A stretch of DNA of 64,000 bases. Origin: Delftia sp. PS-11 (GTDB taxonomy: Bacteria; Pseudomonadota; Gammaproteobacteria; Burkholderiales; Burkholderiaceae_C). The stretch covers positions 1 to 64,000 of the forward strand of contig NZ_JACSYA010000003.1 in the NCBI RefSeq assembly GCF_029870285.1, read 5' to 3'. Under the pieces are notes generated by a model that had not been told where the DNA came from, ran no database searches, and was given only the letters and a program-made list of their open reading frames with translations. A program made the position numbers and the translations under genes. Positions 28,800-37,732 of this stretch are shown piece by piece (position 1 is the stretch's first letter; every line of letters begins with the position of its first letter).

Positions 28800-30500
28800 C
28801 TACGCGGCCAGCGCCACATCTGCGGCGCCCGCCTGCCGGTCCGCAGTGATCCAGCCTGCAGCCTTCTCGGCCATCATCAGCGTGGGGCTGTTGGTGTTGC
28901 CGCTGGTGATGCGGGGCATGGCGCCCGCATCGACCACCCGCAGACCCTGCACGCCGCGCACGCGCAGGCGGCTGTCGAGCACGGCCATCGGGTCATCGTC
29001 GCGGCCCATCCTGGTCGTGCCCACGGGGTGGAAGATGGTGGTGGCGATGTCGCCGGCCAGCCGTGCCAGATCCTCGTCGCTCTGGTACTGAACGCCGGGC
29101 TTCCACTCCTCGGGCGCATAGCGTGCCAGCGCCTGCTGGCTGACGATGCGCCGCGTCACGCGCAGGCTGTCGGCCGCGACCTGGCGGTCTTCGGGCGTGG
29201 ACAGGTAGCGCGCGGCAATGGCCGGCGCACGGCGGAAGTCCGGGCCCTGGATGCGCACCGTGCCCCGGCTGGTGGGGTTGAGGTTGCAGACACTGGCCGT
29301 GAAGGCCGGGAAATCATGCAGCGGCTCGCCGAAGGCATCCAGCGACAAGGGCTGCACGTGGTACTGGATGTTGGGGTGCGGCTGCCGGGGATCGCTGCGC
29401 GTGAAGGCGCCCAGCTGCGAAGGCGCCATGCTCATGGGGCCGCTGCGCCGCAGCAGGTATTCCAGGCCGATGCCGGCCTTGCCCCACAGCGAGTTGGCCA
29501 TGGTGTTGAGCGTGCGTGTTCCCCGGACCTTATAGACCGAGCGGATCTGAAGATGGTCCTGCAGATTCTCGCCCACGCCGGGCAGATCGTGCCGAACGGC
29601 AATGCCGTGCTCGCGCAGCAGCGCACCCGGCCCGATACCCGACAGCTGCAGGATCTGCGGCGAGTTGACGGCGCCCGCGCACAGCAGCACCTCGTGGCGC
29701 GCCTGCACATTGACCATCTCCTTGCCGGTCCAGACCTGGGCGCCCGTGCAGCGCTGGCCGCCGCCGGGCAGCTCCTGCAGCAGCAGGTGGCTGACCTGGG
29801 CCTGGGTCCACAGCTCGAAGTTGGGGCGTCCGTAACATGCGGGCCGCAGGAAAGCCTTGGCGGTATTCCAGCGCAGGCCGCTCTTTTGGTTGACCTCGAA
29901 GTAGCCCACGCCCTCATTGCTGCCCCCGTTGAAATCCCCGGTGGCAGGAATGCCGGCCTGCTGCGCGGCTTCGGCAAAGGCATCCAGAATGTCCCAGCGC
30001 AGGCGCTGGCGCTCCACGCGCCACTCGGCACTGCCGCCCGTGCCATGGCCGCCGTGCAGCGCGCGAAAGCGCGCATCGGCATCGCCGTCCGCGTCGAGCC
30101 GCCAGTGGCTCTCATGCTGGCGGAAGGCGGGCAGCACCTGGTCCCAGCGCCAGGTGTCGTCGCCGGTCAGCTCGGCCCATCCGTCATAGTCGCGCGCCTG
30201 GCCGCGCATGTAGATCATGCCGTTGATGCTGGAGCAGCCGCCCAGCGTCTTGCCGCGCGGATAGCGCAGGCGCCGCCCGTTGAGGCCCTCGTCGGGCTCT
30301 GTCTGGTACAGCCAGTCGGTGCGGGGGTTGCCGATGCAGTAGAGGTAGCCGACGGGAATGTGGATCCAGTGGTAGTCATCCTTGCGGCCGGCCTCGATCA
30401 GCAGCACGCGGCAGCGGCTGTCGCGCGAGAGCCGGTTGGCCAGCAGGGCGCCTGCCGTGCCGGCGCCGATGATGATGTAGTCGAATGTGGTGTCGCTCAT
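28800..30500 (-). CDS. GMC-family FAD oxidoreductase (choline dehydrogenase-like)
   Basis: A 566-residue flavoprotein of the glucose-methanol-choline family. The N-terminal FAD motif is [17 protein letters not shown] (about 8-24), the GMC signature 1 region reads [15 protein letters not shown] (about 80-94), and near the C-terminus HPVGTTRMG carries the conserved active-site His, followed by [11 protein letters not shown]. Members oxidise alcohols such as choline, polyethylene glycol or terpene alcohols. No betaine genes are adjacent, so the substrate stays open. It is divergent from the lipid-transport operon. Confidence 0.93.
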   Translation of the reverse strand: MSDTTFDYIIIGAGTAGALLANRLSRDSRCRVLLIEAGRKDDYHWIHIPVGYLYCIGNPRTDWLYQTEPDEGLNGRRLRYPRGKTLGGCSSINGMIYMRGQARDYDGWAELTGDDTWRWDQVLPAFRQHESHWRLDADGDADARFRALHGGHGTGGSAEWRVERQRLRWDILDAFAEAAQQAGIPATGDFNGGSNEGVGYFEVNQKSGLRWNTAKAFLRPACYGRPNFELWTQAQVSHLLLQELPGGGQRCTGAQVWTGKEMVNVQARHEVLLCAGAVNSPQILQLSGIGPGALLREHGIAVRHDLPGVGENLQDHLQIRSVYKVRGTRTLNTMANSLWGKAGIGLEYLLRRSGPMSMAPSQLGAFTRSDPRQPHPNIQYHVQPLSLDAFGEPLHDFPAFTASVCNLNPTSRGTVRIQGPDFRRAPAIAARYLSTPEDRQVAADSLRVTRRIVSQQALARYAPEEWKPGVQYQSDEDLARLAGDIATTIFHPVGTTRMGRDDDPMAVLDSRLRVRGVQGLRVVDAGAMPRITSGNTNSPTLMMAEKAAGWITADRQAGAADVALAA

Positions 30501-30799
30501 GGGTTCGGAGCGGGCGCCTGCGGCATGCCAGGCGGTCCCGGACAGGGAAAGGCATACGGGCTACCCATTGTGCGCATGCCCCGGGGCCTGTCGAGAGGGT
30601 AAGCCTGGCGGGCTCCTGATCTGAAAGCACCGCAGCCAGCAGGCATCAGGGCTGGCGGCGGTTTTTGATAAAAATTGCATCCAGGGACATGCCTGGCGGG
30701 TTTGTGCGCACCCCTGTTTTGCTGCTGCGCAGCACTCGGGTTATCCTGCAGTCCTGCCGGCCGTACCGATTCCTGTTCAATAGCCGAGGACGCTCCCCC

Positions 30800-31930
30800 T
30801 TGCCTGCCCTGACCCATCCTCCCCAATGCAGCCTGCGCCAAGGCGACGATGGCCAGTGGGCGCTGCTGACCGGCTCCTGGGGTGCCGCCGAGCTGGGCCA
30901 GGGCGCGCAGTGGCGCCAGTTGCGCGCGCAACTGGCCGAGGCATCGGCGCACGGGCTGGGCTGGAACCTCGAAGGGCTGGACTGGCTCGACCATGTGGGG
31001 GCGCAAGTGCTGTGGAACCACTGGGGCCGGCGGTGGCCCGAGCGGCTGGTCATCGGCGAGGCGCAGCGTTCCATGCTGGAGCGCGTGGCGCGCTTTTCCG
31101 AAGTGCCGGCACCGCCCGCGCCGCCCGTGGGGCTGCTCGACCGTATAGACAGCCTGGGCTGCCTGGTGCTCAACGCCTGCGGCCACTTCGTGCAGATGAC
31201 GCAGCTCATCGGCCAGCTGCTGCTCGACGCGCTGCGTTTCGCGCGGGCGCCCCACCGGGGCCCCTGGCGCGACATCTCGGGCCACCTCTATTCCATGGGC
31301 GCGACGGCCCTGCCCATCACGGCCCTGGTGGGCTTTCTGATCGGCGTGGTGCTGGCCTACCTGATGGCCCTGCAGCTGCGCCAGTTCGGCGCGGAGTCCT
31401 TCATTGTCAACATCCTGGGCGTCTCGCTGATCCGGGAGCTGGGGCCGCTGCTCGCCGCCATCCTGGTCGCGGGCCGCACGGGATCGGCCATCACGGCCCA
31501 GATCGGTGTGATGCGGGTGACCGAGGAACTCGATGCCATGCAGGTCATGGGCATCTCCCACGGTTTCCGCCTGGTGCTGCCGCGTGCGCTGGCACTGTCG
31601 ATCGCCATGCCGCTGGTGGCGGTGTGGACCACGCTGGCCGCCCTGGCCGGCGGCATGCTGGCCGCCGACCTGACAATGGGCGTGAGCGGGGCCTACTTCA
31701 TGCAGGCGCTGCCTGCGGCCGTCAAAATCGCCAACCTCTGGATCGCCATCGGCAAGTCCGTGGTCTTTGGCGGGCTGATTGCGCTCATCGGCTGCCACTG
31801 GGGCCTGCGCGTGGAGCCCAACACCCAGAGCCTGGGCCGGGGCACGACGGCCTCGGTCGTATCCGCCATCACCATGGTCATCGTGGTGGATGCTGTCTTC
31901 GCCATCCTCTTCAAGGGAGTGGGAATCTGA
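30800..31930 (+). CDS. MlaE-family ABC permease with N-terminal STAS-like domain
   Basis: An inner-membrane permease of the MlaE/YrbE family, with an N-terminal about 100-residue STAS-like domain that E. coli carries as a separate protein (MlaB). The membrane part shows ALPITALVGFLIGVVLAYL, SLIRELGPLLAAILVAGRTGSAITAQIG (the hallmark EL-GP-AGR motif) and further helices. I chose TTG 30800 because GAGGA lies nine bases upstream and the STAS domain begins just after it. The frame is open back to an ATG at 30665, giving 421 residues. It is the first gene of a four-gene phospholipid-transport operon. Confidence 0.88.
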   Translation: MPALTHPPQCSLRQGDDGQWALLTGSWGAAELGQGAQWRQLRAQLAEASAHGLGWNLEGLDWLDHVGAQVLWNHWGRRWPERLVIGEAQRSMLERVARFSEVPAPPAPPVGLLDRIDSLGCLVLNACGHFVQMTQLIGQLLLDALRFARAPHRGPWRDISGHLYSMGATALPITALVGFLIGVVLAYLMALQLRQFGAESFIVNILGVSLIRELGPLLAAILVAGRTGSAITAQIGVMRVTEELDAMQVMGISHGFRLVLPRALALSIAMPLVAVWTTLAALAGGMLAADLTMGVSGAYFMQALPAAVKIANLWIAIGKSVVFGGLIALIGCHWGLRVEPNTQSLGRGTTASVVSAITMVIVVDAVFAILFKGVGI

Positions 31931-32763
31931 TGCAGACGCAGGCCACTGGCATCTCCCCCGCAGCGGCGGCGCCCGGCGGCCAGGCCCCGGTCGTGCGCAT
32001 CGCCGGACTGTGGAGCATCTTCGGCCAGGGCGCCAGCGCCTTTGCCGTGCACCAGGACCTGAACCTGGATGTGCAGCGCGGCGAAATGCTGTCCATCGTC
32101 GGCGGCTCGGGCACAGGCAAGACCGTGCTGCTGCGTCAGATGCTGGGCCTGCTGCAGCCTTCCAGGGGGCGCGTCGAGGTGCTGGGCCGGCCTGCCAGCG
32201 AAATGGGCCGCGAGGGCGCTGCCAGCCGCGTCGGCATGCTGTTCCAGCATGGCGCCCTGTACTCCGCGTTCAGCGTCCTGGACAACATCGCCTTCGCGCT
32301 GCGCGAGCAGGGCACACTGCCCGACGATCTGGTGCGCGACGCAGCCCTGGTCAAGCTGCAGATGGTGGGCCTCAGGCCCGAGCACGCCACACGCATGCCG
32401 TCGGACCTGTCGGGCGGCATGATCAAGCGCGTGGCGCTGGCCCGGGCCCTGATCATGGACCCCCCGCTGCTGCTGCTCGACGAGCCCACGGCCGGCCTGG
32501 ACCCCACGAGCTCCGACGAGTTCTGTACGCTGCTGCGCGCGCTGAGCGACGAGCTCGGACTGACCATGGTCATGGTCACCCATGATCTGGACACGCTGTT
32601 TGCGCTGTCCTCGCGCGTGGCCGTGCTGGCCGAGAAGAAGGTGCTGGTCAGCGGCCCGCCGCGCGAGGTGGCCGCATTCAAGCATCCCTTTATCGAACAT
32701 TTCTTCCAGGGCGAGCGCGGCAGACGCGCCATGGCGCCCGTGCAAGGCGAAGGGGCATCCTGA
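31930..32763 (+). CDS. MlaF-like ABC transporter ATP-binding protein
   Basis: A 277-residue ATPase of the MlaF/Mkl family that powers lipid movement between the membranes. Walker A is GGSGTGKT, the signature is LSGGMIKR (typical of this family rather than LSGGQ), and Walker B is LLLLDEPTAGLDP. It starts at ATG 31930, overlapping the permease stop by one base (TGATG), and overlaps the MCE gene in the same way, so translation is coupled across the three genes. Confidence 0.94.
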   Translation: MQTQATGISPAAAAPGGQAPVVRIAGLWSIFGQGASAFAVHQDLNLDVQRGEMLSIVGGSGTGKTVLLRQMLGLLQPSRGRVEVLGRPASEMGREGAASRVGMLFQHGALYSAFSVLDNIAFALREQGTLPDDLVRDAALVKLQMVGLRPEHATRMPSDLSGGMIKRVALARALIMDPPLLLLDEPTAGLDPTSSDEFCTLLRALSDELGLTMVMVTHDLDTLFALSSRVAVLAEKKVLVSGPPREVAAFKHPFIEHFFQGERGRRAMAPVQGEGAS

Positions 32764-33725
32764 TGGAAAACAAATCACACGCCATGGCGGCTGGCATCTT
32801 CGTGCTGGTCGTGGCCGCCCTGCTGGCCGGGCTTGCCGTCTGGCTGACGCGCGACAAGCGGCAGTACAACGAGTACGAACTGTCCACCAAGGACGGCATC
32901 AGCGGCCTGCAGGCCCAGGCCGCCGTGCGCTACAAGGGCGTGCCCGTGGGCAAGGTCACCCGCATCGGGTTCGACCCGCAGGCCAGCGGCAATGTGCTGA
33001 TCCGCATCGCCATCGGCGTGGACACGCCGATCACGCAGACCACCTTTGCCGTGCTCGGCTACCAGGGCGTCACCGGCCTGGCCCATGTGCAGCTCGACGA
33101 CGCCGACAAGCCCCAGCCCCAGCTGCCTGCCGGCCCCAGCGGCCTGCCGCGCCTGCCACTGCGGTCCTCGCCGCTGAGCACGCTGGCCGACCAGGGGCAA
33201 TTGCTGCTTGAGAGGGCTGACGACATCTCGCGCAGCCTCAGCGCCTTGCTCAACGAGGACAACCAACGGCGCGTCAGCCAGGCGCTGGAGAACATCGCCG
33301 CTGCAGCGGCAGGCGTGCAGCAGCTCACGCAGAACATGGACCGCACGCTGTCCAGCCAGATTCCGCAGCTGGCCGCCGATGCCCACAGCACCATGCAGTC
33401 CCTGGAGAAAGCCAGCAATGGCGCAGCCGCCGTGGCGGCCGAGCTGCAGCAGACCATGCGCCGCGTGAATGCGCAGGACGGTCCGCTGGAGCAGATCGCA
33501 CAGAGCACCCGCGCCCTGACCCGCATGGCCGACACGCTGGGACGCACCACCGTGCCGCATGCCAACCGCGCTGCCGACGACATCTCGCGCGCGGCCCGGC
33601 AGATGGGCACGGCGGCCAGCCGCTTCAGCGACAACCCGCAGGCCGTCATCTACGGCCAGGGCCAGTCGCGCCCCGGGCCGGGCGAAACCGGCTTCATCGC
33701 GCCTGCCCCGGCGCCCCAGCCCTAG
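32763..33725 (+). CDS. MCE/MlaD-family lipid-binding membrane protein
   Basis: A 320-residue protein with one N-terminal membrane helix (about 8-28) and an MCE domain (about 38-118: YNEYELSTKDGISGLQ, RYKGVPVGKVTRIGFDP). MCE domains form hexameric rings that carry lipid through the periplasm. The rest is a long helical region (ISRSLSALLNEDNQRR, MQSLEKASNG), more like PqiB/LetB or long MCE proteins than the short MlaD, then a Pro-rich tail. Its partners are the permease and ATPase encoded upstream. Confidence 0.92.
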   Translation: MENKSHAMAAGIFVLVVAALLAGLAVWLTRDKRQYNEYELSTKDGISGLQAQAAVRYKGVPVGKVTRIGFDPQASGNVLIRIAIGVDTPITQTTFAVLGYQGVTGLAHVQLDDADKPQPQLPAGPSGLPRLPLRSSPLSTLADQGQLLLERADDISRSLSALLNEDNQRRVSQALENIAAAAAGVQQLTQNMDRTLSSQIPQLAADAHSTMQSLEKASNGAAAVAAELQQTMRRVNAQDGPLEQIAQSTRALTRMADTLGRTTVPHANRAADDISRAARQMGTAASRFSDNPQAVIYGQGQSRPGPGETGFIAPAPAPQP

Positions 33726-33733
33726 GAACCTCC

Positions 33734-34414
33734 ATGCCGATTTTCCGCACGACCCTGGCCAGCGCCTGGCTGGCCGCCGCCCTGGCGCTGCTGGCCGGCT
33801 GCTCGGCCTTGCCCCAGCCGCCGGCCCAGCCTGCACGCTACGACTTCGGCCTGGCGCCCGGCGCAGTGGCGCCCAGCGCAGTGGCGCCCAGCGCGGCGGC
33901 GCCCGACCAGCCCACGGCGCGGCCCCCGCTGGCGCTGGCCGACGTCGAGTCCCCGGCCCTGCCCGATGGCAGCACCGCCATGTTCTACCGGCTGGCCTAT
34001 GCCAATGCCCAGGAACTGCTGCCCTACCAGCAGGCGCGCTGGAGCCTGCCGCCTGCCCAATTGCTGCAGCAGCGCCTGCGCAGCCAGCTGGGGGCGCAGC
34101 GGCCCGTGCTGCTGAGCAGCGAAAGCGTGGCCCAGCCCCGCGTGCAGGGCGCTGTGCCTGCGCTGCTGCGCGTGGACATCGAGGAGTTCAGCCAGGTCTT
34201 CGATGCGCCGGCCTCCAGTGCCGCCGTGGTGCGCCTGCGGGCCACGCTGGTCGGGCAAAGCGGCTCCGCAGACCGCCTGCTGGGCCAGCAGCTGTTCGAT
34301 GTGCGCACCCCGGCGCCCTCGGCCGATGCCGCCGGTGGCGCCCGGGCCCTGGCCTCGGCCAGTGCGTCGGCAATTGAACAGATCGATGCCTGGCTGGCCC
34401 GGCTCGGCCATTGA
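33734..34414 (+). CDS. ABC-type transport auxiliary lipoprotein (PqiC/YmbA-like)
   Basis: A 226-residue outer-membrane lipoprotein. The signal peptide ends in a lipobox (LLAGC, Cys22). A low-complexity linker follows with repeats of AVAPSA (about residues 44-55), then a domain with YRLAYANAQELLPYQQARW, as in auxiliary lipoproteins that work with MCE transporters. It lies eight bases after the MCE gene and probably docks the lipid tunnel at the outer membrane (inference from PqiABC). Confidence 0.9.
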   Translation: MPIFRTTLASAWLAAALALLAGCSALPQPPAQPARYDFGLAPGAVAPSAVAPSAAAPDQPTARPPLALADVESPALPDGSTAMFYRLAYANAQELLPYQQARWSLPPAQLLQQRLRSQLGAQRPVLLSSESVAQPRVQGAVPALLRVDIEEFSQVFDAPASSAAVVRLRATLVGQSGSADRLLGQQLFDVRTPAPSADAAGGARALASASASAIEQIDAWLARLGH

Positions 34415-34481
34415 GGCGCTGCCGGCGAGGCGCGGCCGGCGAGGCGCGGCCGGCCAGGCGCGGCCGGCCAGGCGCCTCCCC
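34413..34481. repeat. 14-bp GC-rich tandem repeat
   Basis: Four complete 14-base units and one partial unit run head to tail: GAGGCGCTGCCGGC (34413-34426), GAGGCGCGGCCGGC twice (34427-34454), CAGGCGCGGCCGGC (34455-34468), then CAGGCGCCTCCCC. The array begins inside the stop codon of the lipoprotein gene. Downstream, GGGACT-GT-AGTCCC (about 34499-34512) can form a small hairpin. The remaining gap to csbD (to 34676) shows nothing else I can name. Confidence 0.85.
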
Positions 34482-34676
34482 AGGAGTGCGAGTCCGTCAG
34501 GGACTGTAGTCCCGCTCCCACCGGAGCGTAGTGCCCTGGGCCGACGGCCATCGGCAGGCCCAGACTACGGCGGGCAGGTCCCGGATTTTCTACAGTGAAA
34601 CCATCGCCATGCAGTGCTGCGGCATGTGTCGGACAGCCGGTCTGCAGGCGGTATTCACTGATGAAAGGACTACGCC

Positions 34677-34895
34677 ATGAATGAAGACCGCATCAAGGGC
34701 AACTGGAAGCAGTTCAAGGGCAAGCTGCGCGAGCAGTGGGGCAAGCTCACCGATGATGACCTCGACATCATCGCCGGCAAGCGCGAGCAGTTCCTGGGCA
34801 AGCTGCAGGAGCGCCAGGGCCTGGCACGCGAAGCCGCTGAAAAGCAGCTCCAGGAATGGCAAAAGCGCCATCCGGACTTCCGCTTCGACGACTGA
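34677..34895 (+). CDS. CsbD-family stress-response protein
   Basis: A 72-residue hydrophilic, helical protein matching the CsbD family along its whole length: MNEDRIKGNWKQFKGKLREQ, WGKLTDDDLD, then KREQFLGKLQERQG. These abundant small proteins are induced by general stress in many bacteria; the molecular role is not known. AAAGGA lies eight bases before the ATG. It appears to be a single-gene unit between the lipid-transport operon and the hemerythrin gene. Confidence 0.93.
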   Translation: MNEDRIKGNWKQFKGKLREQWGKLTDDDLDIIAGKREQFLGKLQERQGLAREAAEKQLQEWQKRHPDFRFDD

Positions 34896-34927
34896 TGTGC
34901 CCTGCCGCCCAGGTGTTTGCCGGTTGG

Positions 34928-34941
34928 CTGACATGGGTCAA
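34928..34941. promoter_or_regulatory. FNR/DNR-like inverted repeat upstream of hemerythrin
   Basis: CTGAC-ATGG-GTCAA resembles the TTGAT-N4-ATCAA site of FNR/Anr/Dnr regulators, with the dyad TGAC-N4-GTCA intact. It lies 58 bases before the hemerythrin start, a distance compatible with an activator site near -41. A 10-bp palindrome TTCACGTGAA follows at 34976-34985. This is a match by eye only. Confidence 0.3.
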
Positions 34942-34999
34942 ACGGTCCTGGCCGCGCTGTTCCTAAGCTGTGCTTTTCACGTGAAGGCAGGAGAAGCGT

Positions 35000-35500
35000 A
35001 TGGCCGGGCTGGAATGGAGCGAGGCGCTGGCACTGGAGTTGCCGGCCATGGACGAGGTGCATCAGGAGTTCGTCCTGCTGCTGGCCGCTGTGCAGGAGGC
35101 AGCCGACGGGCAGCTGGCGGGCCGCTGGGAGGAACTGATCTCCCACACCCAGATGCATTTCGATCAGGAGGACCGCTGGATGCAGTCCACGGGCTTTTCC
35201 AGCGGCAACTGCCACAGCCTGCAGCACAAGGTGGTGCTGCAGGTCATGCGTGAAGGTGCCGCCAAGGCGGCGGCCGGCGAGCTGGCCGTGATCCGCAGCA
35301 TGGCCAGCGAGCTGGCGGCCTGGTTCGTCCACCATGCGCAGACCATGGACGCGGCGCTGGCCCTGCACCTGCGCAGCGCGGGGTTCGACCCGGCCACGGG
35401 AGCGCTGGCGCATCCCGAGGCCCTGCCCGGACAGGTCATCACCGGCTGCGGCGGCGCCTGCGACAGCAGCGCCGAGCGCGCCCATGCCGTCCCGGCCTGA
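35000..35500 (+). CDS. Bacteriohemerythrin-like O2/NO-binding protein
   Basis: A 166-residue hemerythrin-domain protein. The di-iron ligands fit the family: H21 (MDEVHQEF), H53 and E57 (HTQMHFDQE), H72 and H76 (CHSLQH), H112 and D117 (HHAQTMD). The domain ends near residue 130; the remaining about 36 residues contain CGGACD and have no clear role. Bacteriohemerythrins bind O2 for storage or sensing, and some act in NO protection. AGGAGAAG precedes the ATG. Confidence 0.88.
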   Translation: MAGLEWSEALALELPAMDEVHQEFVLLLAAVQEAADGQLAGRWEELISHTQMHFDQEDRWMQSTGFSSGNCHSLQHKVVLQVMREGAAKAAAGELAVIRSMASELAAWFVHHAQTMDAALALHLRSAGFDPATGALAHPEALPGQVITGCGGACDSSAERAHAVPA

Positions 35501-35510
35501 CGGGGTTGGT

Positions 35511-36158
35511 TCAGGGCGTGAGCGCGGGCGAGGCCAGGATGGGGAAAATCTTGACCAGCCCGCCTGCCATCACTTCCACGGCCAGGGCCGCCAGGATCAG
35601 GCCCATGAGCCGCGTCATCACGTTGATGCCGGTTTTGCCCAGCACGCGGGCAATCGGGTCGGCCAGCGAAAAACAGACCATGACCACCAGGGCCACGACC
35701 ACGCCATAGCCGACCAGCGCCAGGTGCTGCCAGATATTGCGTGCCTGATCGGCATAGATCACCACGGTGGACATCGAGGCCGGCCCCGTCAGCAGCGGAA
35801 TCGTCAGCGGAACCACGGCAATGCTGTTGCCCATGGCGGCCTTTTCCGCTCCGGCCGCCAGCGTGGGCGCGTTGGGCCGCTCCTCGGCGGGGCGGGCGTT
35901 GAGCATGTTCATTGCGCTGATCAGCAGCAGCAGGCCGCCGCCGACCTGAAAGCTCTGCAGCGAAATACTGAAGAAATCAAGCACCTGCAGCCCGATCAGC
36001 GCGCAGGCCGCGATCACGCAAAACGATGCCAGCGCGGCCGTGCGGATGGTCTGCTGGCGCTGCTGCGCGCTGAATCCTTCCGTGTAGTGGATGAAAAAGG
36101 GCACGATGGCCAGCGGATTGATGATGGCCACCAGGGTGATCAGCGGTTTGAGGTCCAT
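35511..36158 (-). CDS. MarC-family integral membrane protein
   Basis: A 215-residue membrane protein of the MarC/UPF0056 family with six hydrophobic helices. The family-specific start LITLVAIINPLAIVPFFI and the second-half signature VPLTIPLLTGPASMSTVVIYA are present. Despite the name, the family has no proven role in multidrug resistance, and transport activity is only assumed. It converges with the hemerythrin gene (10 bases apart) and diverges from the dienelactone hydrolase gene. Confidence 0.92.
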   Translation of the reverse strand: MDLKPLITLVAIINPLAIVPFFIHYTEGFSAQQRQQTIRTAALASFCVIAACALIGLQVLDFFSISLQSFQVGGGLLLLISAMNMLNARPAEERPNAPTLAAGAEKAAMGNSIAVVPLTIPLLTGPASMSTVVIYADQARNIWQHLALVGYGVVVALVVMVCFSLADPIARVLGKTGINVMTRLMGLILAALAVEVMAGGLVKIFPILASPALTP

Positions 36159-36351
36159 GAGGTGCTCTGAAAATTGCCACGCAAGGCTGTGCGGCCCGGC
36201 GGCCGGTGGTGCGCACGGTGTTTCGCGCCATCCGGGGCCTGCTGTGAAAGAATGGCCGCACGGGCCGGCTGGCCGCCATTACAGCACTGCCGCCGCCGCC
36301 CGCCCACCAGTGAATATCAGAGAAAGTCCTCAGAAAGAAAGGAATGTGGAC

Positions 36352-37041
36352 ATGGGCAGCTTTGTGCAGTTGACTTCTTCGGATGGGACGGTTTCGCCGG
36401 CCTGGGTGGCCCGGCCCGATGCGCCGGCGCGCGGCACCGTGGTCGTGCTGCAGGAGATATTCGGCATCAACAGCCATATCCGTGCTGTGGCGGACCGCTT
36501 TGCGGCACGCGGCTATGCGGCCGTGGCACCTGCGCTTTTCACGCGCGTGGAGGCGGGCGTGGATTTGGGCTATGGCGATGCGGACCGTGCACGGGGCATG
36601 GCGTTGAAGTCTGCCGCCGAGGCCTTGCCACTGCCTGGCGTGCTGCCCGAGATCGAAGCCGCCATTGCCCATGCCGCCACCCTGGCGCCTGGCGGCAAGG
36701 TCGGCATCGTGGGTTTTTGCTGGGGAGGCCTGTGGGCCTGGCGCGCGGCCAGCATGCTGCCGGGGCTGTCGGCGGCCGTGTGCTACTACGGCGGCGGCAT
36801 GACCACGGCGCAGGAGGCGCAGCGCCAGCCCCAGTGCCCCGTGCTGGCGCACTTCGGCCGCCGCGACCTGCATATCCCGGTCGACGCCGTCCAGTCTTTC
36901 GCCCAGGCACAGCCGTCCGTGCAGGTGCATCTGTATGACGCAGACCACGGCTTCAACTGCGACCATCGCTCCGCCTACGACGAAGCCAGCGCGCTGCAGG
37001 CGCGCGACCGCTCGCTGGCCTTTTTCGACCAGCACCTGTAG
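36352..37041 (+). CDS. Dienelactone hydrolase-family protein
   Basis: A 229-residue alpha/beta hydrolase of the dienelactone hydrolase family. The nucleophile is Cys123 in GFCWGG, the acid lies in the GRRDLHIPVD segment, and the His in DADHGFN completes the triad; the conserved Glu in LQEIFG (35) is also present. Dienelactone hydrolases open dienelactone to maleylacetate in chloroaromatic breakdown, but many homologues have other ester substrates. ATG 36352 is supported by AAGGA eight bases upstream; a GTG two codons earlier is less likely. Confidence 0.92.
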   Translation: MGSFVQLTSSDGTVSPAWVARPDAPARGTVVVLQEIFGINSHIRAVADRFAARGYAAVAPALFTRVEAGVDLGYGDADRARGMALKSAAEALPLPGVLPEIEAAIAHAATLAPGGKVGIVGFCWGGLWAWRAASMLPGLSAAVCYYGGGMTTAQEAQRQPQCPVLAHFGRRDLHIPVDAVQSFAQAQPSVQVHLYDADHGFNCDHRSAYDEASALQARDRSLAFFDQHL

Positions 37042-37055
37042 GCGGGCGGCGCCCG

Positions 37056-37691
37056 TCAGTCCGGCTGGCGGGCGTGCAGCCCCACGTGGTACAGGCCCCA
37101 GGGTGCCTGGGCAAAGCGCTCCTTCAGCGGCCTGTCGGCCAGTTCGGCGATGCGGTCGGCGTCGTACATGGCCCACTGAGGCCCCAGGCCGCCCAGCGCC
37201 AGGCGCTGCCCGTCCATCCAGAGGGCCAGCAGCATGCGCCAGCGCAGCGCCTGCGACAGCGGCATCTGCGCGCGGTAGCCATCGATGGCCTGCAGGCTGA
37301 GCCACTGGCCCTGCGCGGCTGCGGCGGCGGTGTCCACGCCTGCTGCCTGCAGCACCGAGGCCAGCAGCGGCCCGCGCAACCGGTGCGGCTGGCCGTCGTA
37401 TTCGATGCGGGGCGTGATGTCCACGGCCTGCAGCCGCTCCAGCGCCGTGGCGCTGGCTGCCCAGGCGGAGTCGAAGGCCACGCCGTGGTTTTTCAGCAGC
37501 AGGTCGCGCTCGGGCACCATCGCGCCCCGGTTGCCTCGCACGCCGGGGCCGCTGATGGTGAGCACGGTGGCCGTGCCCGCGCCTTCGTGGCGGCCGGCGT
37601 GGGCCAGGGCGTTCTCGCTCACGGCCAGGCTGGCGGCCATGCCGGCAGCCAGCAGGCTGCGGCGCGGCAGGGATTGCGGGGAGGAAGTCAT
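37056..37691 (-). CDS. Tat-exported sulfite-oxidase-fold protein lacking the Mo-binding Cys
   Basis: A 211-residue predicted periplasmic protein. The N-terminus (PRRSLLAAGMAASLAV, from residue 8) looks like a twin-arginine signal without the full consensus. The body has the small oxidoreductase molybdopterin-binding fold: an ISGPG opening, RLRGPLLASVLQAAGV, then AIDGYRAQMPLSQA. No cysteine occurs anywhere, so the molybdenum-ligating Cys of true sulfite oxidases is absent; it may bind another ligand or none. AAGGAG lies 11 bases before the ATG. The gene is convergent with the dienelactone hydrolase gene. Confidence 0.7.
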   Translation of the reverse strand: MTSSPQSLPRRSLLAAGMAASLAVSENALAHAGRHEGAGTATVLTISGPGVRGNRGAMVPERDLLLKNHGVAFDSAWAASATALERLQAVDITPRIEYDGQPHRLRGPLLASVLQAAGVDTAAAAAQGQWLSLQAIDGYRAQMPLSQALRWRMLLALWMDGQRLALGGLGPQWAMYDADRIAELADRPLKERFAQAPWGLYHVGLHARQPD

Positions 37692-37732
37692 GAACAGCGG
37701 CTCCTTGTGATGGCGCGCGGGGGTTGCCGTAC

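Noticed and set aside
30665-30799. N-terminal extension of the MlaE-type permease to ATG 30665
   Set aside because: The added 45 residues do not resemble the STAS domain, and a TTG with a well-placed ribosome-binding site begins the conserved part. Kept as an alternative only.
34413-34481. CRISPR-like array
   Set aside because: The units are 14 bases and contiguous with no spacers, so it is a simple tandem repeat.
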